In this document: positions 1 through 8,564 of the stretch, piece after piece
Numbering within the stretch: the first letter of the stretch is position 1
How the letters are laid out: each line of letters starts with the position of its first letter
Assembly: GCA_963850915.1 (NCBI GenBank)
Contig: CAWKND010000005.1
Location: 992,001-1,056,000, forward strand
Length of the DNA: 64,000 nt
From: CAVTWH01 sp963850915
GTDB taxonomy: Bacteria; Actinomycetota; Actinomycetes; Mycobacteriales; Micromonosporaceae
Reading direction: 5' to 3'
The notes under the pieces: generated by a model
What the model saw: the letters and a program-made list of their open reading frames with translations, nothing else
Told to the model about the DNA's origin: nothing
The model's database searches: none
Program-made: the position numbers and the translations under genes

Positions 1-2145
1 CGTGGCCCGTCGTACGGGCGCGAGGGCGGACCCGAGGTCGACGAGGACCGCTACATGGAGATCTGGAACAACGTCTTCATGCAGTACGAGCGCGGTCCGG
101 GCAGCGACAAGGAGAACTACCCGATCCTGGGCGAGCTGCCGGCCAAGAACATCGACACCGGCATGGGCCTGGAGCGGATGGCCTCGATCATGCAGGGCGT
201 CGACAACCTGTACGAGATCGACGAGGTACGCCCGATCCTGGACAAGGCGGTCGAGCTGACCGGCCGGAAGTACGGGGTCAACCCGAGTCACGTGGCGTCC
301 GAGTCGCACCCCGACGACGTACGCCTGCGCGTGATCGCCGACCATGTCCGTACCGGCCTGATGCTGATCAACGACGGTGTCACCCCGTCCAACGAGGGGC
401 GTGGCTACGTACTGCGCCGCATCCTGCGCCGGGCGATCCGGTCGGTACGGCTGCTCGGCTTCGAGGAGCCGGCGCTGCCGCTGCTGCTGCCCGTGGCGCG
501 CGACTGCATGGCGCCGTCCTACCCCGAGGTCGCCAGCGATTACGAGCGCATCTCCTCCTACGCGTACGGCGAGGAGGAGGCGTTCCTGTCCACGCTGCGG
601 GCGGGTACCACCATCCTCGACGTGGCCATCGCGGACGCGAAGAAGGCCAAGGCGCCAGCGCTCTCCGGCGACAAGGCGTTCCAGCTGCACGACACGTACG
701 GCTTCCCGATCGACCTGACCCTCGAGATCGCGGCGGAGCAGGGGCTGGCGGTCGACCAGGACGGCTTCCGCACGCTGATGACGGCGCAGCGCAAGCGGGC
801 CAAGGCCGACGCGCAGGCGCGCAAGACGGGCCACGTGGACCTGTCCGCCTACCGCTCGGTGCTGGACAACGGCGGGCCGGTCAACTTCACCGGGTACGCC
901 GAGGCGTCCCGCGAGTCCCGGCTGCGCGCGCTGCTCTCCGACGGCGGCGCGCCGCTCACCGAGGCGGTCGCGGGTGAGGTGGTGGAGCTGGTACTCGACG
1001 CCACCCCGTTCTACGCCGAGGGCGGTGGGCAGCAGCCCGACCAGGGGCTGATCAGCTTCGACAACGGCCGGATCGAGGTCTTCGACGTCCAGCAGCCGGT
1101 ACCCGGCCTGATCGTGCACAAGGCGCGGGTGGTCGAGGGCGCGGTCCGGGTCGGTGCCGAAGTACTCGCCGAGATCGATGCCGGCCGGCGCCGGGCGATC
1201 TCCCGTGCGCACACCGCCACCCACCTGGTGCACCAGACCATGCGGCATTTCCTCGGTGAGTCGGCGACCCAGGCGGGCTCGCTGAACGCGCCGGGTCGGC
1301 TGCGCTTCGACTTCAACACCCCGCAGGCGGTCTCGCCGGGCGTACTGGCCGACGTCGAGGCGCAGGTCAACGAGGTGCTCATGCGTGACCTGGAGGTGCA
1401 CGCGTACATCACCTCGCAGGAGGAGGCGCGCCGCTCCGGTGCCATGGCGCTGTTCGGCGAGAAGTACGGCGACCAGGTACGGGTGGTCGAGGTCGGCGAC
1501 TACGCCCGCGAGCTGTGCGGGGGTACGCACACCGCGCGCTCGGGCCAGCTGGGCCTGGTGAAGATCCTCTCCGAGGCCTCCATCGGCTCCGGGGTACGCC
1601 GGGTGGAGGCGCTGGTCGGTACCGACGCGTTCGCCTACCTGGCCAAGGAGCACATCCTGGTCTCCCGCCTGGCCGAGCTCTACCGGGTACCCAACGAGCA
1701 GGTCGCCGACCGGGTCGAGCAGACCGTGTCGGCGCTGCGCGATGCCGAGCGCGAGCTGGAGAAGCTGCGGGCGCAACTGGTCCTGGGCAACGTCGGGGCG
1801 CTGGTCGACCAGGCCCGCGACGTACGCGGAGTGGCGCTGGTGGCCACCGAGGCGCCGGAAGGTACCAGCGCCAACGACGTGCGTACCCTCGCCCAGGAGA
1901 TCCGTGGCCGGCTCACGGCCGGCCCGGCCGTGGTCGCGGTCACCTCCCGCAGCGGCGGCAAGGCCGCGCTGGTCGTGGCGGTGAATCCGGCCGCCCGGGA
2001 GCGTGGACTCTCCGCTGCCGAGCTGGTCAAGGGCGCCCTGTCTGGCCGCGGCGGGGGCAGCCCCGAGCTGGCTCAGGGCGGCGGGCTGCCGGCCGACCAG
2101 GCGCCCGGCCTGCTGGCCGCCGTGGAGAAGTTGCTCGCCGGCTGA
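1..2145 (+). CDS. alaS: Alanyl-tRNA synthetase, 5' end missing
   Basis: Charges tRNA-Ala in the cytoplasm and clears mischarged Ser/Gly. The frame is open from base 1 with no start, so the gene begins upstream; 714 codons are visible, and the family is usually near 880-900 residues, so roughly 180 are missing. Codons 6-24 (GREGGPEVDEDRYMEIWNN) belong to the aminoacylation core. The editing-domain metal motifs follow: HTATH near base 1210 and CGGTH near base 1515. The rest is the C-terminal oligomerisation region. The stop overlaps the next start (TGATG), so it is translationally coupled to ruvX. The order alaS-ruvX-mltG-aroE is usual in actinomycetes. Confidence 0.97.
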   Translation, partial: RGPSYGREGGPEVDEDRYMEIWNNVFMQYERGPGSDKENYPILGELPAKNIDTGMGLERMASIMQGVDNLYEIDEVRPILDKAVELTGRKYGVNPSHVASESHPDDVRLRVIADHVRTGLMLINDGVTPSNEGRGYVLRRILRRAIRSVRLLGFEEPALPLLLPVARDCMAPSYPEVASDYERISSYAYGEEEAFLSTLRAGTTILDVAIADAKKAKAPALSGDKAFQLHDTYGFPIDLTLEIAAEQGLAVDQDGFRTLMTAQRKRAKADAQARKTGHVDLSAYRSVLDNGGPVNFTGYAEASRESRLRALLSDGGAPLTEAVAGEVVELVLDATPFYAEGGGQQPDQGLISFDNGRIEVFDVQQPVPGLIVHKARVVEGAVRVGAEVLAEIDAGRRRAISRAHTATHLVHQTMRHFLGESATQAGSLNAPGRLRFDFNTPQAVSPGVLADVEAQVNEVLMRDLEVHAYITSQEEARRSGAMALFGEKYGDQVRVVEVGDYARELCGGTHTARSGQLGLVKILSEASIGSGVRRVEALVGTDAFAYLAKEHILVSRLAELYRVPNEQVADRVEQTVSALRDAERELEKLRAQLVLGNVGALVDQARDVRGVALVATEAPEGTSANDVRTLAQEIRGRLTAGPAVVAVTSRSGGKAALVVAVNPAARERGLSAAELVKGALSGRGGGSPELAQGGGLPADQAPGLLAAVEKLLAG

Positions 2146-2633
2146 TGGCCGGTACGTCGGCTGACGCCGCCGGGCAGCCCTGGCAGCGGGGTGCCCGGCT
2201 GGGAATCGACGTGGGCCGGGTGCGCGTCGGGGTGGCGATCTGTGACCCCGACGGCATCCTGGCCACCCCGTTGGTCACCCTGAAGCGTGATCTCGATCCC
2301 TCGGGCGGGGGCGTTCCCACCGACCTCGCGGACATCATTGGCCTCGTTGCGCACCATGAGGCGGTGGCCGTGGTGGTCGGGCTGCCGGTGACGTTGGCCG
2401 GTACGCATGGTTTGGCAGCCCAGGAGGTGGGGCGTTATGCGGCGATGTTGGCTGATTTGCTAGCCCCCGTCCCTGTCCACCTGGCCGACGAGAGGATGTC
2501 GACGGTCGTGGCCTCCCGTAGGCTGTCCGAGCGAGGCGTCCGGGGAAGGCGTCAGAGAGCGGTCGTCGACCAGGTGGCTGCGGTGGAGATCCTGCAGACC
2601 TGGCTCGATGCGCGGCGGAGGACGACGAGATGA
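2145..2633 (+). CDS. ruvX: Putative pre-16S rRNA nuclease / Holliday junction resolvase-like RuvX (YqgF)
   Basis: 162-residue RNase H-like nuclease, the usual family size. The family is assigned to 16S rRNA 5'-end maturation, with a resolvase-like fold. Visible motifs are the first catalytic strand GIDVGRVRVGVA (residues 17-28), the GLPVTLAG loop, and the DERMST motif near residue 121. The ATG at 2145 shares bases with the alaS stop. The end overlaps the mltG ATG by four bases, so the three genes form one coupled unit. Confidence 0.93.
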   Translation: MAGTSADAAGQPWQRGARLGIDVGRVRVGVAICDPDGILATPLVTLKRDLDPSGGGVPTDLADIIGLVAHHEAVAVVVGLPVTLAGTHGLAAQEVGRYAAMLADLLAPVPVHLADERMSTVVASRRLSERGVRGRRQRAVVDQVAAVEILQTWLDARRRTTR

Positions 2634-3880
2634 TCGACGAGCTGGACCTGTACTTCGAGGATCATGAACGGGGCCGTAGCCGGCACCGGCGTGGCGGGCG
2701 GGTACCGCAGCAGGCGGCCCGTGGACCCCGCAAGAAGAAGAAGCGTGGCCGCTCGCTGCTGGCCATGTTCTTCTCGCTGCTGCTGCTCGCTGTGCTCGCG
2801 GGCGGTGGCTTCCTTGGCTATACCAAGATCAAGGGCTACTTCGGCGCCAAGGACTATTCGGGTGCGGGCTCCGGCGCGGTGCAGATCCAGGTGGTGAAGA
2901 ACGACACCGCCACCGACATCGCCAACCAGCTGTACGAGAAGGGCGTCGTCAAGAGCGCCAAGGCGTTCGTAGACGCGGCCAATGCCAACCCGAAGAGCAA
3001 GAACGTCGAGGTCGGGTACTACCAGCTCAAGAAGCAGATGAAGGCGACCCTGGCGCTGAACGCGCTGTTGGCCCGCAACGCGGACGGCTCGCTGGCCAAC
3101 AAGGTGTCCACCAAGATCACCATCCCGGAAGGGATGATCAGCCAGGACATCTTTGCTGAACTAGCCAAGGTGACCAAGCTGCCGGTGCAGAACTTCATCG
3201 ATGCCGCCAAGGACCCGGTGGCTTTGGGGGTACCTGACTTCTGGTTCAAGCGTGAGGATGGCAAACCTCAGCAGACTCCGCCATCGATCGAAGGCTTCCT
3301 CTACCCGGCGACGTACGAGTTCGACCCGGGCGCGGACGCGAAGGCGATCCTGGGCGACATGATCAACCAGTTCCTCACCGTTGCCGGGGACATGAAGTTC
3401 CCCGAGACGGTCCAGTCGAGCTTTAGCATCTCCCCCTACGAGGCGCTGATAGCGGCCTCGATCGCACAGGTCGAGGCGATGTTTCCGGCGGACATGCCGG
3501 GCGTGGCCCGGGTGCTCTACAACCGGGCCTACGGCGGGAAGTTCCCGTGCAGTTGTCTCCAGGTGGACAGCGCGGTCAACTACTGGCTGCGGATCACCGG
3601 CAAGGGTGCGAAGGACTCCGGGTCGTTGACCTACTCCGAGATCCACGACAAGTCGAACCCGTACAACACACATGAGAATCCGGGCATGCCGCCGGGCCCG
3701 ATCAGCAATCCGGGTAAGGACGCCCTGACCGGAGCGATGACCGCACCCAAGTCGGGCGACCTCTACTTCCTGGCGATCGACACTGCCGGGCACACGGCGT
3801 TCGCCGCCACGTATTCGGATTTCTGCCAGAAGGTCAAGCAGGCCAAGGCCAATGGAGTCAGCATCAGTCTGTGTACCTGA
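2630..3880 (+). CDS. mltG: Endolytic transglycosylase MltG (YceG-like)
   Basis: Membrane-anchored enzyme that cleaves nascent glycan strands and is thought to set their length. 416 residues: a charged cytoplasmic N-terminus (KKKKRGR), one transmembrane helix at about residues 42-64, then the extracytoplasmic YceG domain. Family signatures are IEGFLYPATYEF, the helix ASIAQVEA holding the probable catalytic Glu, and NTHENPGMPPGPISNPG near the C-terminus. It starts inside the ruvX stop (ATGA). A 14-bp inverted repeat at 3919-3961 probably ends transcription. Confidence 0.94.
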   Translation: MIDELDLYFEDHERGRSRHRRGGRVPQQAARGPRKKKKRGRSLLAMFFSLLLLAVLAGGGFLGYTKIKGYFGAKDYSGAGSGAVQIQVVKNDTATDIANQLYEKGVVKSAKAFVDAANANPKSKNVEVGYYQLKKQMKATLALNALLARNADGSLANKVSTKITIPEGMISQDIFAELAKVTKLPVQNFIDAAKDPVALGVPDFWFKREDGKPQQTPPSIEGFLYPATYEFDPGADAKAILGDMINQFLTVAGDMKFPETVQSSFSISPYEALIAASIAQVEAMFPADMPGVARVLYNRAYGGKFPCSCLQVDSAVNYWLRITGKGAKDSGSLTYSEIHDKSNPYNTHENPGMPPGPISNPGKDALTGAMTAPKSGDLYFLAIDTAGHTAFAATYSDFCQKVKQAKANGVSISLCT

Positions 3881-3918
3881 CGGGCGTGCCGGAACCGTGT
3901 GAGTAGGCCACTGCGGAA

Positions 3919-3961
3919 ACCTGTGCGGCGCCGGTGCCGGTTGGCGCGGCGCCGCACAGGT
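3919..3961. terminator. Inverted repeat between convergent genes
   Basis: Perfect 14-base arms (3919-3932 and 3948-3961) around a 15-base loop, very GC-rich and without a T run. It lies between the ends of mltG (+) and the peptidoglycan-binding gene (-), so it is probably a bidirectional terminator. Confidence 0.65.
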
Positions 3962-3996
3962 CAGCTGTACGGGAAATGTCAGCTGTACGGGAAACA
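3961..3996. repeat. 18-bp tandem duplication carrying a stop codon
   Basis: Two adjacent 18-base units (3961-3978, 3979-3996) share their first 16 bases exactly. The second unit on the plus strand holds the last codons and TGA of the minus-strand peptidoglycan-binding gene. The first unit repeats these downstream in the same frame, giving an in-frame back-up TGA six codons later. Confidence 0.85.
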
Positions 3997-4407
3997 GTGA
4001 ATGTCGAGACCGTCGTTCAGGAATGACATCGCGCCGCGCGTCTGCGCGCCGTACACGCCGTCCTGGCTGCTGAGGTGATGGTTCTGCTGTACGCCGAGGA
4101 CGGCCGCCTTGGTCGCCGGACCGAAATCACCGTCGACTGCCAGTGACGGGTAGCCGTTGCACTGTTTCAGCGCGTCTTGCAAGATGCGCACCGCCGAGCT
4201 GTTGTCGCCTTTGGCGAGATAACAGTTCGTGGAGCCGGCACTGGTTGTCGGTAACACCAGGAAGAAGCCCGACGGCGCCTGAACTCCGGTGCGGTAGGAC
4301 GTGCAGACCGGCGTTGAAGCGAACGCTGGCGCGGCGGGCAGCAGTGTCATTCCACCAGCTATCGCGCATACCGCGGCCATGACGCCTGCTTTGAGTCTTG
4401 TTCCCAT
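3979..4407 (-). CDS. Secreted peptidoglycan-binding domain protein
   Basis: 142 residues with a Sec-type signal peptide (MGTRLKAGVMAAVCAIAGG, then a hydrophobic stretch to about APAFA). After a short Cys-containing linker comes one PG_binding_1 repeat (residues about 75-130, with LAVDGDFGPATKAAV and DGVYGAQTRGA). It probably binds cell-wall peptidoglycan and has no catalytic domain of its own. Start chosen at 4407: GGGGAG sits 6-7 bases upstream and the signal peptide begins there; a longer frame to 4539 lacks these. It sits reversed between mltG and aroE. The stop lies in a tandem duplication. Confidence 0.82.
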   Translation of the reverse strand: MGTRLKAGVMAAVCAIAGGMTLLPAAPAFASTPVCTSYRTGVQAPSGFFLVLPTTSAGSTNCYLAKGDNSSAVRILQDALKQCNGYPSLAVDGDFGPATKAAVLGVQQNHHLSSQDGVYGAQTRGAMSFLNDGLDIHCFPYS

Positions 4408-4425
4408 GCTGTCACTCCCCGTGTT

Positions 4426-4446
4426 ATGCGGGATTGATACCCGCAT
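4426..4446 (-). promoter_or_regulatory. Hairpin in the leader of the peptidoglycan-binding gene
   Basis: ATGCGGG (4426-4432) and CCCGCAT (4440-4446) form a 7-bp stem with a 7-base loop, 19 bases before the start at 4407, inside an unusually AT-rich stretch (4421-4480). It could be an operator or a 5'-UTR hairpin. AT-rich minus-strand sequence at about 4455-4470 could hold a -10 box. Confidence 0.4.
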
Positions 4447-4604
4447 CATCGATATATGTGAATTATTACATGATTCGACTGTCGGGCGTTGTACCCTCAT
4501 CGGCTGTATCCGACTCGCGGATGAGCCGTGTTGCCACAATCTGACCTGCGTACACTCGGTGCCTAGATGGCCGGTGGGTCAGTCCGGTGAGGCGAAGGTG
4601 GACG

Positions 4605-5438
4605 GTGTCGGTATTCGCGCAGACTGAAAGCCGACGGGCTGCGGTACTCGGCAAGCCGATCGGGCACTCGCTGTCGCCGGTGATCCACAACGCCGGGTAC
4701 GCGGCCGCCGGGCTGGACGGCTGGCTCTACGGCGCCGTCGAGTGTGTCGAGTCGGAGCTGGCCGGCTTCGTCGCGGGACTTGACGACAGGTGGCATGGGC
4801 TGTCGTTGACGATGCCGCTCAAAGAGGTCGCGCTCACCGTCGCCGACCGGGTCGATCCGGTGGCTTTGGCGCTCGGTGCGGCGAACACGCTCGTACCCCG
4901 GCTGGGCGGCTGGTACGCGACGAACACCGACGCGCCCGGCATGGTCGACGCGCTCCAGTCGGCTGGCGTGTCCCGGGTCGGTGGCGTCGCGGTACTCGGC
5001 GCCGGCGGCACAGCACGCGCTGCCCTCGCCGCAGCCGCCGGACTCGGCGCCGACCAGGTCACCGTGTACGCCCGCCGCCCCGAAGCGGTACGCGCGCTCG
5101 CCCCGGTGGCGGCCGCCGTCGGTGTCCAGCTACGCCGTGGTGACCTGGCCAACGCGTGGATGGTGGCCGCCGCCGACGTGGTGATCTCCACTCTGCCAGC
5201 GGGCGTCGCCGACTCGTTCCAGATCGCCTGGCGCCCGGGCATGGTGCTCTTCGACGCCATCTACCACCCGTGGCCGACCCCGCTGGCCGCCTCAGCCGCA
5301 CGGGCGGGACTGGCCATCGTCTCCGGCCTCGACCTGCTCTTCGCCCAGGCGGTACACCAGTTCGAGCTGTTCACCGGGGTACCCGCCCCGGCCGCTGCGA
5401 TGCGCACCGCTCTCGACGCCGCTGCCGCCGCCCGCTGA
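4605..5438 (+). CDS. aroE: Shikimate dehydrogenase
   Basis: Reduces 3-dehydroshikimate to shikimate with NADPH. 277 residues, the normal size. Visible are the substrate-binding GKPIGHSLSPVIHN at the N-terminus, the catalytic Lys in LTMPLKEVA, the partner Asp in NTDAPGMV, and the GAGGTARA nucleotide loop. Start chosen at GTG 4605 (AAGG six bases upstream); an in-frame GTG at 4587 adds six residues. A TACACT box at 4551-4556 is a plausible -10. It is the first of five shikimate genes in the window. Confidence 0.93.
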   Translation: MSVFAQTESRRAAVLGKPIGHSLSPVIHNAGYAAAGLDGWLYGAVECVESELAGFVAGLDDRWHGLSLTMPLKEVALTVADRVDPVALALGAANTLVPRLGGWYATNTDAPGMVDALQSAGVSRVGGVAVLGAGGTARAALAAAAGLGADQVTVYARRPEAVRALAPVAAAVGVQLRRGDLANAWMVAAADVVISTLPAGVADSFQIAWRPGMVLFDAIYHPWPTPLAASAARAGLAIVSGLDLLFAQAVHQFELFTGVPAPAAAMRTALDAAAAAR

Positions 5439-5496
5439 CCAAGCGGCGGGCCGGGCTGGAGCGCCGAAATGGAGGCGGTACGCCAGACTGGAGGGC

Positions 5497-6468
5497 GTGA
5501 GTACCCCTCTCCCACCCCGGGACCGGGCGGCGTGGCCGAGCGGAGCGCAGGACGGGCCACCGCCAACAGCGTCACCGTTCGCCGGGCTCGGCCGCGACCT
5601 GCTGGACTCGCTGCGTCCACAGCGCCCGCCGGCACCGACCCGGGCCTCCCGCCTGCTGCGGGTACTGATCTTCGCGACCGCGGTGGCCACCGTCGTGGTC
5701 GACCTGGGCAACCTGCACTACGCGCCGGAGGTCGGCTTCGCGCTGTGGGTACGCACCGGCTGGGCCATGCTGCGGGCGATCGGCTTCCTGTTCCTCATGC
5801 GCGAGGTGCGTTACGGCCGGATGTCCGCCAAACCGTTCGGCCTGATCCTCGCGGCCACCACGATGTTCGCGGTGTTCCGGCTGGCCGAGCCGAAGTCCGG
5901 GCACCTGCTCCCGCCGGCGCCGGTGATCACCGGTTTCGTGGTACTCGCCGTGCTGTGTAGCGCCGTGGTCTGGCTGCTGTACCGCTCCGACGCGGTACAC
6001 GAGCACCTTTCCGCCCGGCAGGCGCGCCGGCACCTCGACCCGTGGGCGCTCACCGCCCGGATCGCGGCACTCGCCTTCACCGCCCTGCTCGCCGTGCCGT
6101 TCCTGGTGGCGATCAGCGCCGTGTGGCATCACAAGGCCGGCGCGCTCGGGCCGCCACTGCTCTTCGTCTGGGCGACGCTGTGCCTGCTCACCGCGTTGAC
6201 CGTACCGATCAGTTCGCTGTTCGTGCTGTACGCCAAGGGGTGGGCCCGGTTCATCATCGCGACCCTCAGCGCGTTCCTGATGGTCGCCCAGCCGCTGCTG
6301 TGCTGGCTGGTACTCGGGGTGGACGGGCTGATCCGCGACGGGGCGCCGATGGTACTGGCCACCGGGCTGGCCCTGCACGCGCTGCGCCGCTCGCGCGGCA
6401 AGCCCAGCGGGTACCGGCTGCCCCGCCAGCCGCGCCCGGCCGCCGACTGGGACGCGACAGCTTCGTGA
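5497..6468 (+). CDS. Polytopic membrane protein of unknown function
   Basis: 323 residues. A Pro-rich cytoplasmic N-terminus (about 50 residues) is followed by about six hydrophobic segments (for example around LLRVLIFATAVATVVVDLG and VITGFVVLAVLCSAVVWLLY) and a basic C-terminal tail. No catalytic motif was recognised. It sits between aroE and aroC on the same strand. Start GTG 5497 has a GGAGGG very close in front; CAGACT just before it could be an imperfect -10 for a leaderless transcript. Confidence 0.7.
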   Translation: MSTPLPPRDRAAWPSGAQDGPPPTASPFAGLGRDLLDSLRPQRPPAPTRASRLLRVLIFATAVATVVVDLGNLHYAPEVGFALWVRTGWAMLRAIGFLFLMREVRYGRMSAKPFGLILAATTMFAVFRLAEPKSGHLLPPAPVITGFVVLAVLCSAVVWLLYRSDAVHEHLSARQARRHLDPWALTARIAALAFTALLAVPFLVAISAVWHHKAGALGPPLLFVWATLCLLTALTVPISSLFVLYAKGWARFIIATLSAFLMVAQPLLCWLVLGVDGLIRDGAPMVLATGLALHALRRSRGKPSGYRLPRQPRPAADWDATAS

Positions 6469-6481
6469 CACACTTGTCCGC

Positions 6482-7660
6482 GTGCTGCGCTGGTTGACCG
6501 CTGGAGAATCGCATGGCCCCGCACTGGTCGCGCTCATCGACGGGGTACCCGCCGGGATCGCGCTGACCAGTGCCGACATCGGCCGGGAGCTGGCCCGTCG
6601 GCGCCTGGGCTACGGCCGGGGCGCCCGGATGTCCTTCGAGCAGGACGTGGTGACCATCGTCGGCGGGGTACGCCACGGGCAGACCATGGGCAGCCCGGTC
6701 GCCATCGAGATCGGCAACAGCGAGTGGCCCAAGTGGCAGACGGTGATGGCCGCCGACCCGGTGGACGCCGACGAGCTGGCCCAGCAGGCACGCAACGCCC
6801 CGCTGACCCGCCCGCGCCCGGGCCACGCCGACCTCGCCGGCATGCAGAAGTACGGGCACACCGACGTACGCCCGATCCTGGAGCGGGCCAGCGCCCGGGA
6901 GACGGCGGCCCGGGTGGCCGTCGGAACAGTCGCCAAGGCGCTGCTGAAGCAGGCGCTGGGCATCGAGATCGTCTCGCACGTGGTCGAGTTGGGCAGCGTG
7001 GCCATCAAGGCCGGCCTGCAGCCGCACCCGGACGACTTCGAGCGCATCGACGCCGACCCGCTGCGCTGCCTCGACCCGGAGGCGAGCGCCCGGATGGTCG
7101 ACGAGGTCGACGCGGCCAAGAAGGACGCGGACACGCTGGGCGGGATCGTCGAGGTGCTGGCCTACGGCGTACCTCCGGGCCTGGGCAGTCACACCCAGTG
7201 GGACCGAAAGCTGGACGCCCGGCTGGCCACCGCGCTGATGTCCATCCAGGCGATCAAGGGCGTGGAGATCGGCGACGCGTTCACCCAGGCCCGCTCGCGT
7301 GGCTCCCGCGCGCACGACGAGATCGTGCCCGGCGAGCACGGCGTGCGCCGGCTCACCGACCGGGCCGGCGGCCTGGAGGGCGGCATGACCAGCGGTGAGC
7401 CGCTGCGGGTGAAGGCCGCGATGAAGCCGATCTCGTCGCTCAACCGGGCCCTGCAGACCATCGACACGGTCACCGGCGAAGCCACCACCGCCATCAACCA
7501 GCGCTCCGACGTCTGCGCGGTACCCGCGGCCGCCGTCGTGGCCGAAGCGATGGTCGCCCTGGTACTCGCCGAGGCCGCCACCGAGAAGTTCGGCGGTGAC
7601 TCGGTCACCGAGATCCGTCGCAACCTCACCGGCTACCTGGACAACCTGGTGGTCCGGTGA
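6482..7660 (+). CDS. aroC: Chorismate synthase
   Basis: Converts 5-enolpyruvylshikimate-3-phosphate to chorismate using reduced FMN. 392 residues, full length. Signatures: TAGESHGPALVALIDG at the N-terminus, RPRPGHADLAGMQKYG near residue 110, and a conserved C-terminal region with INQRSDVCAVPAA. GTG start 14 bases after the preceding stop. The stop overlaps the aroK start (GTGA), so the two are coupled. Confidence 0.97.
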   Translation: MLRWLTAGESHGPALVALIDGVPAGIALTSADIGRELARRRLGYGRGARMSFEQDVVTIVGGVRHGQTMGSPVAIEIGNSEWPKWQTVMAADPVDADELAQQARNAPLTRPRPGHADLAGMQKYGHTDVRPILERASARETAARVAVGTVAKALLKQALGIEIVSHVVELGSVAIKAGLQPHPDDFERIDADPLRCLDPEASARMVDEVDAAKKDADTLGGIVEVLAYGVPPGLGSHTQWDRKLDARLATALMSIQAIKGVEIGDAFTQARSRGSRAHDEIVPGEHGVRRLTDRAGGLEGGMTSGEPLRVKAAMKPISSLNRALQTIDTVTGEATTAINQRSDVCAVPAAAVVAEAMVALVLAEAATEKFGGDSVTEIRRNLTGYLDNLVVR

Positions 7661-8163
7661 TCCGCCCGGTAGCCGTGATCGTCGGGCCGCCCGGGGCCGG
7701 CAAGAGCACCATCGGTACCGCGCTCGCGCAGGCGTTGGGTCGCCAGTTCCGGGACACCGACGCCGACATCGAGGAGGTGGCCGGCAAGCCGATCCCGGAG
7801 ATCTTCTTCGACGAGGGCGAGGAGTACTTCCGCACCCTGGAGAAGAACGCGGTCGCGGCGGCGCTGGCCGAGCACGGGGGAGTACTGGCGCTGGGCGGCG
7901 GTGCCATCCTCGCTCCGGCGACCCGCGAGGCGCTGCGCGGCCACACGGTGATCTTCCTGTCCGTCGAGTTGACCGACGCGGTGGCGCGTACCGGCCTGTC
8001 GGCCGCCCGGCCGCTGCTGGCGATCAATCCGCGCGCGACGCTCAAGGCGATGCTGGACGCCCGCCGGCCGCTCTACGACGAGGTCGCCACGATCGTGGTG
8101 AAGACCGACGGGCGTACCCCCGAGGAGATCACCGCCGAACTGGTCGCCGCCCTCGCCGAGTGA
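7657..8163 (+). CDS. aroK: Shikimate kinase
   Basis: ATP-dependent 3-phosphorylation of shikimate. 168 residues. P-loop GPPGAGKST at residues 10-18, DTDADIEE as the Walker-B/shikimate-binding region, ALGGGAI, and a lid region near ARPLL. GTG start within the aroC stop. The AroK-before-AroB order is the usual actinomycete one, but here a minus-strand lipoprotein region (8180-9443) separates aroK from aroB. Confidence 0.95.
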   Translation: MIRPVAVIVGPPGAGKSTIGTALAQALGRQFRDTDADIEEVAGKPIPEIFFDEGEEYFRTLEKNAVAAALAEHGGVLALGGGAILAPATREALRGHTVIFLSVELTDAVARTGLSAARPLLAINPRATLKAMLDARRPLYDEVATIVVKTDGRTPEEITAELVAALAE

Positions 8164-8179
8164 GCGGGTTGGGTGGCGG

Positions 8180-8506
8180 TCAGCCCGTGGCGGGGGGAAA
8201 TACCGGGATGAGCCCGCCGGCCGGGTCGAGCAGTACCCGGTTGCCCAGTGGACGGGCAAGTACCACGGTCACGCACACCGACCGGCCCACCCGAGTCCGC
8301 TCTGGTGACAGTCGCCCGGCAGCGGCGCCCACCTGGTACCGACCGCCACCGCCGCGTCCGGATCGCCAACTGTCGAACGCCTCGGGACTGACCGTGCGGC
8401 CGACCTTGTTCGTCGGCGCCGAGTGGCAGCCGGCCAGGGCGAGAGCCAGGAACGGCCAGTGCGGCGACTCGACTTCGCGCCAGCCTTCCCGGGACGTGTG
8501 GGCCAA
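8180..8506 (-). pseudogene. Decayed relative of the adjacent lipoprotein gene
   Basis: An open frame of 108 codons (TTG start) with a lipobox-like LALAGC and a C-terminus CVTVVLARPLGNRVLLD that mirrors the end of the neighbouring lipoprotein (QVTVVLKAPLAGRVLV). In another frame, AAVAVGTRWAPLPGDC resembles AVAVGAQIDYPPQPSDC of the same neighbour. The matching segments thus lie in two frames, with a shift near bases 8290-8310. This looks like a degraded or indel-damaged tandem paralogue; a short functional lipoprotein is less likely. It accounts for most of the otherwise empty 8164-8564. Confidence 0.5.
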
Positions 8507-8564
8507 TTGTGCCCGTCCGTCCGGTACGGCGCTGCCCCGTGCCGTCGCGGGTGCGGCAGGGCGC

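Noticed and set aside
4408..4604. ydaO-type c-di-AMP riboswitch before the peptidoglycan-binding gene
   Set aside because: Such elements often precede wall genes in actinomycetes, but none of the conserved blocks could be found; only a simple hairpin is seen.
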